Assembly: GCF_014643175.1 (NCBI RefSeq)
Contig: NZ_BMJH01000004.1
Coordinates: 1 to 64,000 of the forward strand
Origin: Hoyosella rhizosphaerae
Lineage (GTDB): Bacteria > Actinomycetota > Actinomycetes > Mycobacteriales > Mycobacteriaceae
DNA: 64,000 nt
Direction of reading: 5' to 3'
Shown here: positions 36,524-44,312 of the stretch, piece after piece
How positions within the stretch are numbered: the stretch's first letter is position 1
How the letters are laid out: each line of letters opens with the position of its first letter
The notes under the pieces: generated by a model
Told to the model about the DNA's origin: nothing
The model's database searches: none
What the model saw: the letters and a program-made list of their open reading frames with translations, nothing else
Position numbers and translations under genes: made by a program

Positions 36524-36695
36524 TGTTGCGTCCCCGCAGTAAAGCCCCGAGGTCGATTGTGCCGTCGCGGTGTGCGCCAAGCGCAGTGAATGCTCCACCG
36601 ACGACAATTGCCAGCAGTAATGCGCTCCAGCCGCCGAGGACGATAGCGATGGTCAGGAGAAGGCCTGCGATGAGGCCGGTTTGTGCGTTCGACAT
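36516..36695 (-). CDS. DUF2273-like small membrane protein of the Asp23 cluster
   Basis: A 59-residue protein with two hydrophobic helices separated by a short Gly-Gly-Trp turn (TGLIAGLLLTIAIVLGGW; ALLLAIVVGGAFTALGA) and a short basic tail (LGALLRGRNNG). Small DUF2273 proteins are regular members of Asp23 loci and may help membrane anchoring. The ATG at 36695 follows GGAG. It overlaps the downstream asp23 gene by 8 bp and lies just after the hairpin at 36730-36774. Confidence 0.7.
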   Translation of the reverse strand: MSNAQTGLIAGLLLTIAIVLGGWSALLLAIVVGGAFTALGAHRDGTIDLGALLRGRNNG

Positions 36696-36729
36696 GGTGA
36701 GCAACTCCAATAGGTGAAGGGGTCAATGG

Positions 36730-36774
36730 GCGGCCAGGCCCCAAGGGGTGCGGTTAGCGCAGGGGCCTGGCCGC
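36730..36774 (-). terminator. Internal hairpin in the Asp23 operon (attenuator or processing site)
   Basis: A perfect 13-bp inverted repeat GCGGCCAGGCCCC / GGGGCCTGGCCGC with a 19-nt loop, between the second and third genes of the operon. No U-run follows on the minus strand, so it may attenuate or stabilise rather than fully terminate. Confidence 0.5.
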
Positions 36775-36788
36775 GGTGACTCGACGGA

Positions 36789-37061
36789 TTACACGAGATC
36801 TTCGATGGTGATGCTTATAGGGCCGTCTTCGATACGTGAGACCGCGGCGCGGATGTTGTCGGCGACGCTGTGTATCTGGGAGCCGGTGTGCAGCGACACA
36901 TGAATGTCAATGCCTGTGTCGTCGATCTTCACGCCAACTACTTTTTCACCTGGAAGGTATGTGGCGAGAGTTCCAAAGGTGCCGCCATGAAGGTCAGCGA
37001 CACCGTTGACGTCTAGAACTGTCCGCGCGACTCGACGTACCCGCTCGTCGATTGTTGTCAC
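36789..37061 (-). CDS. Small Asp23-like protein
   Basis: A 90-residue protein (TTIDERVRRVARTVLDVNGVADLHGGTFGTLATYLPGEKVVGVKIDDTGIDIHVSLHTGSQIHSVADNIRAAVSRI) that looks like the minimal beta-alpha core of an Asp23 domain. It has no TM segment. It overlaps the upstream asp23 gene by 4 bp, so the two are translated together. A hairpin follows before the next genes. Confidence 0.72.
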   Translation of the reverse strand: MTTIDERVRRVARTVLDVNGVADLHGGTFGTLATYLPGEKVVGVKIDDTGIDIHVSLHTGSQIHSVADNIRAAVSRIEDGPISITIEDLV

Positions 37062-37522
37062 TGCACTCGTGCCTCAGTGCGTGCGTCTTCTTCGTTATCG
37101 TCTTCGGATTCGATGTAAACGTCGTGGACAGTGACGTTCACTTCGATGACTTCGAGGCCCGTCATTTGCTCGATCGCAGAGATGACGTTGCGCCGGATGC
37201 CTTTGGCAAGTTCGGGAATCGAGACGCCGTAGTCGGCGACAATGTCAGCGTCGACGGCTGCTTGACGCTCTCCGACCTCAACGGAAATGCCTTGCGACAG
37301 GTTGGTGGTGCCACCGGGAATGCGTTCACGGATCGCGCCGAATGCTCGGCTGGTTGCTCCGCCGAGGGCGTGAACTCCGTTGACCTCACGGGCTGCGATC
37401 CCGGCGATCTTTGCCACCACAGTGTCAGCGATAGTGGTGTTTCCCTGCGTGGTTGTCAGGGTTCCGCTCTGTGAAGTGGTGTCGACTTTGTTGGCGGTGG
37501 CCTGGACGTTGCTGGTGGTCAT
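37058..37522 (-). CDS. Asp23/Gls24 family envelope stress protein (copy 1)
   Basis: A 154-residue Asp23 protein and the first gene of the minus-strand cluster. After a Ser/Thr-rich head of about 25 residues comes the classic core: TTIADTVVAKIAGIAAREVNGVHALGG, GISVEVGERQAAVDADIVADYGVSIPELAKGIRRNVISAIEQMTGLEVIEVNVTVHDVYIE. The ATG at 37522 follows AAAGGG at 8 nt. It is divergent from the ECF sigma gene, with 135 bp between, and is likely to be controlled by that sigma factor. Confidence 0.88.
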   Translation of the reverse strand: MTTSNVQATANKVDTTSQSGTLTTTQGNTTIADTVVAKIAGIAAREVNGVHALGGATSRAFGAIRERIPGGTTNLSQGISVEVGERQAAVDADIVADYGVSIPELAKGIRRNVISAIEQMTGLEVIEVNVTVHDVYIESEDDNEEDARTEARVQ

Positions 37523-37607
37523 CGATTTACCCTTTCGTGAAGGACTGTTACGTAAAGTGAGACGGCGCGGCTGGGCGAAACTGCACGAACATTCTCATGT
37601 GATCACC

Positions 37608-37633
37608 ATCACGGCAGTTTTGGTGGCGCTTCC
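37608..37633 (-). promoter_or_regulatory. Possible ECF-type promoter of the Asp23 operon
   Basis: On the minus strand GGAAG (37633-37629) and CGTGAT (37613-37608) are separated by 15 nt, resembling the GGAAC / CGTT pattern of ECF-sigma promoters. They lie about 85-110 bp upstream of the first asp23 gene. The match is partial. Confidence 0.25.
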
Positions 37634-37657
37634 GGTGATCCCCTCTACAGTTGGAAA

Positions 37658-38302
37658 TTGTTGCCAGGGTTGATCACACGAGGCGTGCAGGAAGTGGTGA
37701 GGACATCGGATCGCCAACTAGCGCGTGACCTCCCAGTGCGTGATCGCCCAGTGCATGATCTCAGTGCACTTTCGGACGAGGTGCTTGCCAGGCGGGCAGC
37801 ACTGGGTGCACGTCCTGAATTTAATGAAATTGTGCGCCGACACGGCCCAGCATTGTTCCGGTACGCGAAGAGAATGTTGGCCGACCAAGGTGACGCCGAA
37901 GATGCTGTTCAAGAGGCATTTGTGGCCGCGTGGAAGTCGCTGCCGGACTGGGAAGGCCGTTCCGCATTGCGGACGTGGTTGTTTACGATTGTGGCACGCA
38001 AAGCTACCGATCATTTACGTAAACGGAGGCCGACACCGGCGGAGATCACAACCGATAGCGCGGCAACAGATCCGCATTCCAACCCGGAGCAGAAAGCTCG
38101 ATACAACAACTTGCTGGCAGCACTTGAGCAGGCTTTGACGGCCTTGCCCACCGGCCAGCGATCCGTGTGGTTGCTGCGAGAAGTGGAAGGCCTGTCGTAT
38201 AGCGAGATTGGGGAAGTACTCGCAATGTCGTACGACAGTGTCCGTGGAAACCTTGCCCGCGCACGGTCAACTCTGGGAGGGGCACTCAGCGAATGGCGAT
38301 AG
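37658..38302 (+). CDS. ECF RNA polymerase sigma factor
   Basis: A sigma-70 ECF factor of up to 214 residues. Region 2 is ALFRYAKRMLADQGDAEDAVQEAFVAAWKSLPDW through LRTWLFTIVARKATDHLRKRRP; region 4 is LTALPTGQRSVWLLREVEGLSYSEIGEVLAMSYDSVRGNLARARSTL. The start is uncertain: TTG at 37658 or 37670, or GTG at 37694 or 37697, are in frame and none has a convincing ribosome site. Its end overlaps the next gene by 10 bp, where an anti-sigma gene would be expected. The divergent Asp23 cluster suggests an envelope-stress regulon. Confidence 0.88.
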   Translation: MLPGLITRGVQEVVRTSDRQLARDLPVRDRPVHDLSALSDEVLARRAALGARPEFNEIVRRHGPALFRYAKRMLADQGDAEDAVQEAFVAAWKSLPDWEGRSALRTWLFTIVARKATDHLRKRRPTPAEITTDSAATDPHSNPEQKARYNNLLAALEQALTALPTGQRSVWLLREVEGLSYSEIGEVLAMSYDSVRGNLARARSTLGGALSEWR

Positions 38303-38796
38303 ACGGACCGGCGATGGACGAACCGACGCCCGACGACCCGAGCGCAGAATTCGACGCCTTGCTGCAGCGAGCAGCCCAGGAGGTGCGCGAGGATGACGAC
38401 AACGATTCGTGGTTACGGGTTACTGAAAGCATTTTCGCGAAAGTGCGGGCATCGACTCGCCATTCAGTGCCGCTACGAGCAGAACTTTCAGCGGACCTCG
38501 TTGCGAGAGGCGATCAGCTTTTCATCACCGACATTGTGGTGAAGCAAATCCTTCGTGATGCGTTGGAAGGGATCGGTGGCACAGCACCCCTGCGGATGCA
38601 CTTCGACATCGATAATGGGATCTGTCAGGGTATCGAAATTGACCTGACCGCTGAATACGGAACGGACCTCAAAAAATCTTCCCGCGACATTCGCAATCTC
38701 GTCCATGAAGTGCTGCGGGTAGAACTTGGCTCTGCGGCAACTACCCCAGAAAACATCAAAATACACATCGCAGATGTCACTGACGAACGGTTTTAG
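38293..38796 (+). CDS. Asp23-like protein coupled to the ECF sigma gene
   Basis: A 167-residue acidic soluble protein. The N-terminal half (DDPSAEFDALLQRAAQEVREDDDNDSWLRVTESIFAKVRAS) is helical. The C-terminal half (LFITDIVVKQILRDALEGI, LRMHFDIDNGICQGIEIDLTAEYGTDLKKSSRDIRNLVHEVLRVEL) follows the Asp23 pattern seen in the divergent operon. There is no zinc-binding HxxxCxxC and no TM helix, so it is not a ZAS-type anti-sigma. Start ATG at 38293, 10 bp inside the sigma gene. Position suggests it modulates the sigma factor; this is inference. Confidence 0.65.
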   Translation: MAIDGPAMDEPTPDDPSAEFDALLQRAAQEVREDDDNDSWLRVTESIFAKVRASTRHSVPLRAELSADLVARGDQLFITDIVVKQILRDALEGIGGTAPLRMHFDIDNGICQGIEIDLTAEYGTDLKKSSRDIRNLVHEVLRVELGSAATTPENIKIHIADVTDERF

Positions 38797-38830
38797 CCAG
38801 CAATGATCCGAACGAGTTCGACTAGTTTCG

Positions 38831-38860
38831 TTGCGTAAACACGTACAAGGTCCATACGGT
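38831..38860 (+). promoter_or_regulatory. Promoter of the glycolipid-binding protein gene, probably leaderless
   Basis: TTGCGT (38831-38836) and TACGGT (38855-38860) are 18 bp apart, and the GTG start at 38867 follows the -10 by 6 nt. The only purine-rich site (AGGGG) is too close to act as a ribosome site. Confidence 0.5.
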
Positions 38861-38866
38861 AGGGGC

Positions 38867-39454
38867 GTGACTGCTCTAGAAACCGAGCCGACAGTGTGGC
38901 CAGCTGTGTTGACGTGGAGTTCAGCTTCGGCGCCGCGAATGGAATCGACGCGCATCCAGATAGCGGGCCAACGCGTCAAAGCTGCGGGCCGAATCATCGG
39001 TGGCGCATGCGACGACCACGAAGCATTCAGTGCCTCATATGACCTGGTGACCGACGATGCGGGCGTAACCCGCCGCCTGTCGCTGCGCACCACTGTGTCA
39101 TCGGGAGAGCGGGTCCTGTCCGTCAGCCGCGACCGCGAAGGCTATTGGACGGTACACGAAGGATCAACGTCGAATAGGTCAAAATTTGGCGGAGCACTCG
39201 ATGTTGACGTTATCCTCAGCCCCTTCTTTAATGCGCTGCCCATCCGACGGCTCGGTTTGCACGCGGGAGCCGACGACACCCAAATCTCAGTGGTGTACGT
39301 TTCGCTCCCTGACCTCACCGTTCGCGAGGAAACCCTGACCTACAGTGCGGGCGCTGAAGGCATTCATGTCATTTCCCCGGTGGCGAGCGCAACTGTCACC
39401 GTCGATAACGACGGGTTCCTCATCGACTACCCCGGATTAGGTGAGCGAATCTAG
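38867..39454 (+). CDS. Putative glycolipid-binding family protein
   Basis: A 195-residue protein that fits the putative glycolipid-binding family (PF06475 type): WPAVLTWSSASAPRMESTRIQIAGQRVKAAGRIIGG, LSVSRDREGYWTVHEG, ALDVDVILSPFFNALPIRRLGL, and ISVVYVSLPDLTVREETLTYSAG. It has no signal peptide. The biological role is not established. The GTG start at 38867 has a -10-like box 6 nt upstream, which suggests a leaderless mRNA. Its end overlaps the convergent amidase gene by 18 bp. Confidence 0.78.
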   Translation: MTALETEPTVWPAVLTWSSASAPRMESTRIQIAGQRVKAAGRIIGGACDDHEAFSASYDLVTDDAGVTRRLSLRTTVSSGERVLSVSRDREGYWTVHEGSTSNRSKFGGALDVDVILSPFFNALPIRRLGLHAGADDTQISVVYVSLPDLTVREETLTYSAGAEGIHVISPVASATVTVDNDGFLIDYPGLGERI

Positions 39455-40777
39455 CGCCGACGCCACTGTGAGCGGCACGTCGGCGCTCACGTGCGGCAAT
39501 CCCACAATCTGCACTCCAGACGGCAGCCCGTCGGGGTGCGTAACCGGTGTGGATACCGCCGAGTAGCCGAGCACGCTGAACGGTATGCACATCCGCAGCA
39601 TCTCGGGCCGCACAGGGACCGAAACGCCGTCATCTCCTCCGACAGTCTCCACGCCAACCGTGGTGGCCCTGAGCGGCGTTGTGGCAGTGAGCAATACGTC
39701 GATGTGGGCCTCGCTCAGCCGGTCCGAAATCCGCTTCCGGAGTTCGTCCCGTTCGCGTAGCGCACTGATGTACTCAGTCGCCGACCGGCCGCGCTGAGCT
39801 TCAAGCCTTTCCCTCGTCAAGGGTTGGAACTTTTCAGCGTCGCTCCGCAGCTTCACATCATGGGTGGCGAGAGCCTCCGAACCCGTGATCACGGTGTACA
39901 GCTCCACCAATCGCTGAGCCTCGGGCATTTCGACGTCGACAACCGTGTATCCCGCTGCCCGCAAGTGCTTCTCCGCACGGTCCACTGCAGCCGCGATGGC
40001 GGAGTCATGGATTTCCCACCCCGCGCCGCGCAGCCTACCGACCGAAACCGATTCGGGCCGTTGACCAGCAGTAAGCCCGAGTGCACCCCACACGACCCGT
40101 GCGTCATCAATCGTGGGGGTGAAAAACCCGACATGGTCAAAACTTCCAGACAACGGAAACACGCCCGACGTTGGCAGCGCCCCAAACGGTGGTTTAACAC
40201 CAACAACGCCACACAGGGCGGCGGGTGTTCGCACACTGCAGCCAGTGTCAGTCCCAATGGCGAGAGGTGCCACACCTAGCGCAACCAGACCCGCAGAACC
40301 TGACGACGAACCCCCAGTAATCCGACTCGTGTCATGTGGGTTCAGCGCCGGGCCGTCCACGCTCACCGCCCCTGTGGGGCCATACGCAAACTCATGCAGG
40401 TGCGTTTTTGCGACAACAACAGCGCCAGCGGACCGCAGGAGCCCAACGATGGCGGCATCTTCTGTCGCAGGCTCGCGGCGCGCAAACACCGCGCTCCCGC
40501 ACCGCGTAGGCACACCCTTGACATCAATCAGGTCTTTCACAACCACAGCCAAGCCATGCAGAGGCCCAAGGGCGGCACCGGCCTCCCGTTTGGCATCCAA
40601 TTCCCGCGCCAACAAGAGCGCTTGCGCGCCGAGCACCTGTTGAAAATCCCAATTGACTACCAGGTTTTCCCACGGGCCACCGCGAAGTGACTCAATCCGG
40701 TGAAGCACGGAACTGATGTGGTCAACCGCCGACAGCGATCCGTCCCGCAGATCAGAAATAAGTGTGGAAAGTGTCAT
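39437..40777 (-). CDS. Amidase signature family protein
   Basis: A 446-residue amidase of the AtzF/GatA signature family. The catalytic Ser-Ser-Lys elements are visible: Lys in GLAVVVKDLIDVKGVP (about residue 80), the GGSSSGSAG loop (about 155-163), and the cis-Ser region GTDTGCSVRTPAALCGVVGVKP. Glu/Asp-tRNA amidotransferase partners (GatB, GatC) are absent, so a free amide or urea-derivative substrate is likely. Its start overlaps the tyrA stop by 4 bp. Confidence 0.85.
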   Translation of the reverse strand: MTLSTLISDLRDGSLSAVDHISSVLHRIESLRGGPWENLVVNWDFQQVLGAQALLLARELDAKREAGAALGPLHGLAVVVKDLIDVKGVPTRCGSAVFARREPATEDAAIVGLLRSAGAVVVAKTHLHEFAYGPTGAVSVDGPALNPHDTSRITGGSSSGSAGLVALGVAPLAIGTDTGCSVRTPAALCGVVGVKPPFGALPTSGVFPLSGSFDHVGFFTPTIDDARVVWGALGLTAGQRPESVSVGRLRGAGWEIHDSAIAAAVDRAEKHLRAAGYTVVDVEMPEAQRLVELYTVITGSEALATHDVKLRSDAEKFQPLTRERLEAQRGRSATEYISALRERDELRKRISDRLSEAHIDVLLTATTPLRATTVGVETVGGDDGVSVPVRPEMLRMCIPFSVLGYSAVSTPVTHPDGLPSGVQIVGLPHVSADVPLTVASALDSLT

Positions 40778-41754
40778 GTCTCAGTCCTCGCCGGAAGTTC
40801 AGTCAAAACAGCACCAGTTCGCCCAGCATCTCGGAGCTCCTCAAGCCACCGAGGGGCGCCAGGGGTTATCCCCGTGATGTTGCCGCCACCCCGAGCCAAG
40901 TACTGCTGGTGCGCCTCAAAACCACGGTCCGTGAGGGCGGACGTGGATCCTTCCAATAACGCGTCGCGAGCGTCCGACAATGTTTCCAACGCCTCATCAA
41001 GCACACGGAGAAGAGACGTCGCATTCGCCTCGCACATGGCGTCAACAAGTCGCGGCGCGGTACCTGCCACCCTCGTCCCATCGCGAAACGACCCCGCAGC
41101 TAACCGCAAAGCCAACGCGCCACCGCGTGCGCCAGCCATCGCCAAAGTCTCCGCCAACACATGGGGGAGATGGGAAATGCGTGCCGCAGCATCATCGTGT
41201 TCCGCCGACTCGGCCGGCACCACAGTCGCACCGCAATCCAACGCAAGGCGCGCAACTCGACGCCACACACCAGAATCGCGGCCGTCATCCACACTCACCA
41301 CCCACGTGGCACCGTCAAACAGCGTCGCATCGCTCGCCGCCCACCCCGACTCGGCCGTGCCAGCCATCGGGTGCCCTCCCACATACCGGGCATCAAGCCC
41401 ATGTGAGCGCACAAGATCAGCGACCGGCGCCTTCACGCTCACCACATCGGTCAACGCACACATCGGGGCGTGCTCGGCCACCGCCGCCAACACGTCACTC
41501 ACCGCAGGCATCGGCACCGCAACAACGATCAACGCATCAACATCAGCCGCACGCTGCAGCACAGAAACAAGATCACCATCAGCATCAAACCCATCAGAAC
41601 GGGCAGCATCAACCGCTGAAAGCGACCGGTTATACCCAAAAGCCACCCGGCCACCCGCCTGAGCAGCCCGAAGCACCGAACCACCAATCAACCCCAAACC
41701 GAGCACACACACAGGCGCAGAATCAGACTTCAACACCACAACAGGTTCGCACAC
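40774..41754 (-). CDS. tyrA: Prephenate dehydrogenase
   Basis: A 326-residue prephenate dehydrogenase that oxidatively decarboxylates prephenate in tyrosine synthesis. The Rossmann motif APVCVLGLGLIGGSVLRAA lies near the N-terminus. The catalytic region has DVVSVKAPV and YVGGHPMAGTAESGW with the conserved His, and later SHLPHVLAETLA. I chose the GTG at 41754; the frame is open upstream but that stretch is antisense to the next gene. It resembles the mycobacterial Rv3754 gene, and like it sits divergent from the tadA-associated gene. It is the first gene of a two-gene operon with the amidase. Confidence 0.92.
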   Translation of the reverse strand: MCEPVVVLKSDSAPVCVLGLGLIGGSVLRAAQAGGRVAFGYNRSLSAVDAARSDGFDADGDLVSVLQRAADVDALIVVAVPMPAVSDVLAAVAEHAPMCALTDVVSVKAPVADLVRSHGLDARYVGGHPMAGTAESGWAASDATLFDGATWVVSVDDGRDSGVWRRVARLALDCGATVVPAESAEHDDAAARISHLPHVLAETLAMAGARGGALALRLAAGSFRDGTRVAGTAPRLVDAMCEANATSLLRVLDEALETLSDARDALLEGSTSALTDRGFEAHQQYLARGGGNITGITPGAPRWLEELRDAGRTGAVLTELPARTET

Positions 41755-41846
41755 CGCAACCCGGCAAGCCCAATGACCACACCCGGCCCACCTGCGATTT
41801 CTCAACAGCAGTTCCCACACGCGCAACTCCGCGATAACCTCACGAC

Positions 41847-42377
41847 ATGGCAGCACAGCGCGCTCGCACACAAAGCGACGACGAATACGACATCGACGGG
41901 TTCGGAGTTGGGGTCGTACGTGAAGACGGACGGTGGCGATGCGTACCGCTTTCCGCAAACGCCCTCACCAACCTCAGCGACGCAGAAACCGAACTGCGCG
42001 AACTCCGAAGTTCCGGCGCCACCATCGGACTACTTGACGTCGACGACGAGTTCTTCGTAGTCATCCGACCATCACCAGCAGGCACCCACCTACTGATCTC
42101 CGACGCCACAGCCGCACTCGACTACGACATCGCCGCAGACGTACTCGACGCACTCAACGTCGATATACCTGACCTAGACCCAGACGACCTAGACGACATC
42201 GACCCCTGGGAAGAAGGCGAACTCGGCATCCTCTCTGACCTCGGACTATCCGAAGCCGTCATGAGTGTCATCCTCGCCGAAACCGACCTCTACCCAGACG
42301 AACAACTACAAATGGTCGCCGAACGCCTCGGCTGCGAAAACGAATACCTTACGGTTGTTGACGCACTCCAAAAGTGA
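41847..42377 (+). CDS. tRNA adenosine deaminase-associated protein
   Basis: A 176-residue acidic protein of the family found directly before tadA in actinobacteria. Blocks are GFGVGVVREDGRWRCVPLS, AETELRELRSSGATIGLLDVDDEFFVVIRP and a Asp/Glu-rich stretch (DIPDLDPDDLDDIDPWEEGELGILSDLGLSE). The biochemical role is not known; its conserved pairing suggests help for TadA. The ATG at 41847 is used. It overlaps tadA by 4 bp. Confidence 0.88.
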   Translation: MAAQRARTQSDDEYDIDGFGVGVVREDGRWRCVPLSANALTNLSDAETELRELRSSGATIGLLDVDDEFFVVIRPSPAGTHLLISDATAALDYDIAADVLDALNVDIPDLDPDDLDDIDPWEEGELGILSDLGLSEAVMSVILAETDLYPDEQLQMVAERLGCENEYLTVVDALQK

Positions 42378-42853
42378 GCAGGCTTAATGACGACGCCATG
42401 ATCGCGGCAGCTCTCGAGGCTGCCGCGCTCTCGGGCCCCACCGACGTCCCCGTAGGCGCCGTCATCTTCGACAGTTCGGGGTCCATCCTCGCCCGCGCAG
42501 GCAACCTCCGTGAAAGCACCGGCGACCCCACAGCGCACGCCGAAATCCTCGCCATCCGCGCCGCCGTAAAAATCCACGGCGACGGCTGGCGACTCGAAAA
42601 CACCACCCTCGCCGTCACCCTCGAACCCTGCACCATGTGCGCCGGAGCAATAGTCAACGCCCGCATCGGACGCATCCTCTTCGGCGCATGGGAACCCAAA
42701 ACCGGCGCAGTCGGATCACTCTGGGACGTCGTCCGCGACCGACGCCTCACACACCGCCCAGAAGTACGCGGCGGCATCCGCGAACACCAATGCGCCGCAC
42801 TCCTCACCGAATTTTTCGCCGCACACCGCCCCCGAACTGCAGATTCGGACTGA
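42374..42853 (+). CDS. tadA: tRNA(adenine34) deaminase TadA
   Basis: A 159-residue zinc deaminase that turns A34 of tRNA-Arg (ACG) into inosine. The catalytic signature is HAEILAIRAA (His and Glu, about residues 56-65) and EPCTMCAGAIVNARIGRILFGA (the zinc cysteines, about 86-107). The substrate tRNA-Arg (ACG) gene is in the same window at 34589. It overlaps the upstream associated-protein gene by 4 bp and is followed by tRNA-Ser (CGA). Confidence 0.94.
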   Translation: MSRLNDDAMIAAALEAAALSGPTDVPVGAVIFDSSGSILARAGNLRESTGDPTAHAEILAIRAAVKIHGDGWRLENTTLAVTLEPCTMCAGAIVNARIGRILFGAWEPKTGAVGSLWDVVRDRRLTHRPEVRGGIREHQCAALLTEFFAAHRPRTADSD

Positions 42854-42880
42854 AGAACAACCTCAGGTACAGTTGTCCGC

Positions 42881-42971
42881 GGTGGCGTGTCCGAGCGGCC
42901 GAAGGTGCAGCACTCGAAATGCTGTGACGGGTAACCCCCGTCCGAGGGTTCAAATCCCTCCGCCACCGCCA
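42881..42971 (+). tRNA. tRNA-Ser (CGA)
   Basis: The acceptor stem GGTGGCG pairs with CGCCACC. The anticodon arm CACTCGAAATG gives CGA. It has a long variable arm and the T loop GTTCAAATC. The 3' CCA is encoded (42969-42971). Confidence 0.95.
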
Positions 42972-42972
42972 C

Positions 42973-43009
42973 AACCTCCCACCTGTTCACACAGGTAGGG
43001 AGGTTTTTT
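42973..43009 (+). terminator. Terminator after tRNA-Ser (CGA)
   Basis: The AACCTCCCACCTGT / ACAGGTAGGGAGGTT stem with a TCAC loop (one bulge), followed by a T-run. Confidence 0.88.
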
Positions 43010-43050
43010 CATGTCTGCGGTGTGGTGTCTAGGGTTGGGCGACAAAGGTC

Positions 43051-43842
43051 CTACGTCCGGCGAAGGATGAGGTCCACGGTTTCTTCGGGTTGATCCCACA
43101 TGGGGAAGTGTCCGCATTTTTCAAACCAGTAGATTTCGGCGTCGGGGAACTTTTCCTGTGCGCGTGCCGCTTGGCTCGGTAGTGTGACGCGGTCTTGGCG
43201 TCCCCAACCAATGGTGACGCGGCCAGGGGTTGTACCGGCTGGTGCGCCTTCTTGGAGCGGGCCGTTGACCAAGGCGTTGAGGGTTTCGTTCAGTGCTGTG
43301 GCCTTCGCGAACCCGCGCATTTCACGGACGGCGACGTCCTTGGGGAGCTTCCATGGTGCGGCGGAGAACTGCACCAGCAACGCCGTTCTGCCCACGGGGT
43401 TGCCCAGGATCGTCGGTAGCGCGGGTTGCAACCCGAGGACGAGTGGGAGTGAAGCTTTAAGAGAAAGGCTGAAGAACCGCAGCTCGCCTGGGCTCCAGAA
43501 CCCGCCAGGATCAAGCGCAACGGTGTCGCCGCCCACGCCTCGCCGAGCAAGTTCCAACACAATGCGGGCACCCATCGAACTGCCCACAGTGTCGATCTTC
43601 GTGAGCCCTTCTGAGCGGAGGAATTTTTCCACTGCGTCGGCGAGGGCAGCAATGGTGACCTCCCCATCGAGTGGCGCCGAGTTACCGAAGCCGGGGAGGT
43701 CAATCATGATGAGTTCGCGACTCTTCTCCAGGCCCGCCACGACCGGGAGCCAGGATTCCCAACTCCCGCCCAGGCCGTGTACTAGCAACAGTGGTTTTCC
43801 GGTGCCGCGTCGTTCGACATGGAGTGGTGCATTCGCGCTCAT
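43051..43842 (-). CDS. Alpha/beta hydrolase
   Basis: A 263-residue alpha/beta-hydrolase. The oxyanion motif LLLVHGLGGSWESW is at residues 17-30, the nucleophile elbow VGSSMGARIVLEL gives Ser near residue 88, the acid lies in GWGRQDRVTLP, and the His in KCGHFPMWDQPEE near the C-terminus. All catalytic residues are present, so it should be an active esterase, lipase or related enzyme, with unknown substrate. The start at 43842 follows GGGAAC. Confidence 0.85.
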   Translation of the reverse strand: MSANAPLHVERRGTGKPLLLVHGLGGSWESWLPVVAGLEKSRELIMIDLPGFGNSAPLDGEVTIAALADAVEKFLRSEGLTKIDTVGSSMGARIVLELARRGVGGDTVALDPGGFWSPGELRFFSLSLKASLPLVLGLQPALPTILGNPVGRTALLVQFSAAPWKLPKDVAVREMRGFAKATALNETLNALVNGPLQEGAPAGTTPGRVTIGWGRQDRVTLPSQAARAQEKFPDAEIYWFEKCGHFPMWDQPEETVDLILRRT

Positions 43843-43895
43843 GAGGTTCCCTTCGTAGCGTCACACTCCACGGTACGGACCGAAGGCGTTGGCGT

Positions 43896-43940
43896 CTTGT
43901 GGTGATCTGGGTACATCTGAGGTAGAAAACTCACCACAGG
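43896..43940. repeat. Intergenic palindromic repeat, family 2, copy B
   Basis: Arms CTTGTGGTGA and TCACCACAGG enclose the core GTACATCTGAGGTAG (43911-43925), identical to the core of copy C and, reversed, of copy D. It lies between the hydrolase and arsR genes. Confidence 0.75.
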
Positions 43941-43952
43941 TTGCAACGAGGG

Positions 43953-44312
43953 CTAGGCGTGGGGTGGTTCCCCGGTGACCTTGTGATCAGCGAGGTTCAA
44001 ACCCTCCCGGACAAGGCGCGCGAGGTGGCCGTCGGGGAGGCTATAGATGACGTTGCGGCCTTCTTTGCGGGTATCGACCATTCCGCTGAATCGCAGTTTG
44101 GCTAAGTGCTGGCTCACCGCTGTTCGTGAGGCACTTGATGCGGCGGTCAGTGCAGTGACGTCCGCTGGGCCTTGGCTGAGGAGCCACAAAATGTGCAACC
44201 GGGTGGGATCGGACAGCATCCGAAAGGTGTCACTTGCTGAGGCGAGGCGCGCCGCATCAGGTTCCACCGCGTGGTCGAGGCTGATGTGCTGCTCGGGTTT
44301 CGGCGCTGGCAT
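43953..44312 (-). CDS. ArsR family transcriptional regulator
   Basis: A 119-residue winged-helix regulator: TFRMLSDPTRLHILWLLSQGPADVTALTAASSASRTAVSQHLAKLRFSGMVDTRKEGRNVIYSL. There is no Cys, so no thiolate metal site of the classical ArsR type; sensing is by another residue set or ligand. The ATG at 44312 has GAGG 6 nt upstream and lies 56 bp inside the 3' end of the MFS gene, so both are on one transcript. Confidence 0.87.
   Translation of the reverse strand: MPAPKPEQHISLDHAVEPDAARLASASDTFRMLSDPTRLHILWLLSQGPADVTALTAASSASRTAVSQHLAKLRFSGMVDTRKEGRNVIYSLPDGHLARLVREGLNLADHKVTGEPPHA

Noticed and set aside
40980-41837. A 285-codon plus-strand frame rich in His, Pro, Thr and Gln
   Set aside because: It lies opposite tyrA and its composition is that of a frame-shadow of a GC-rich gene.
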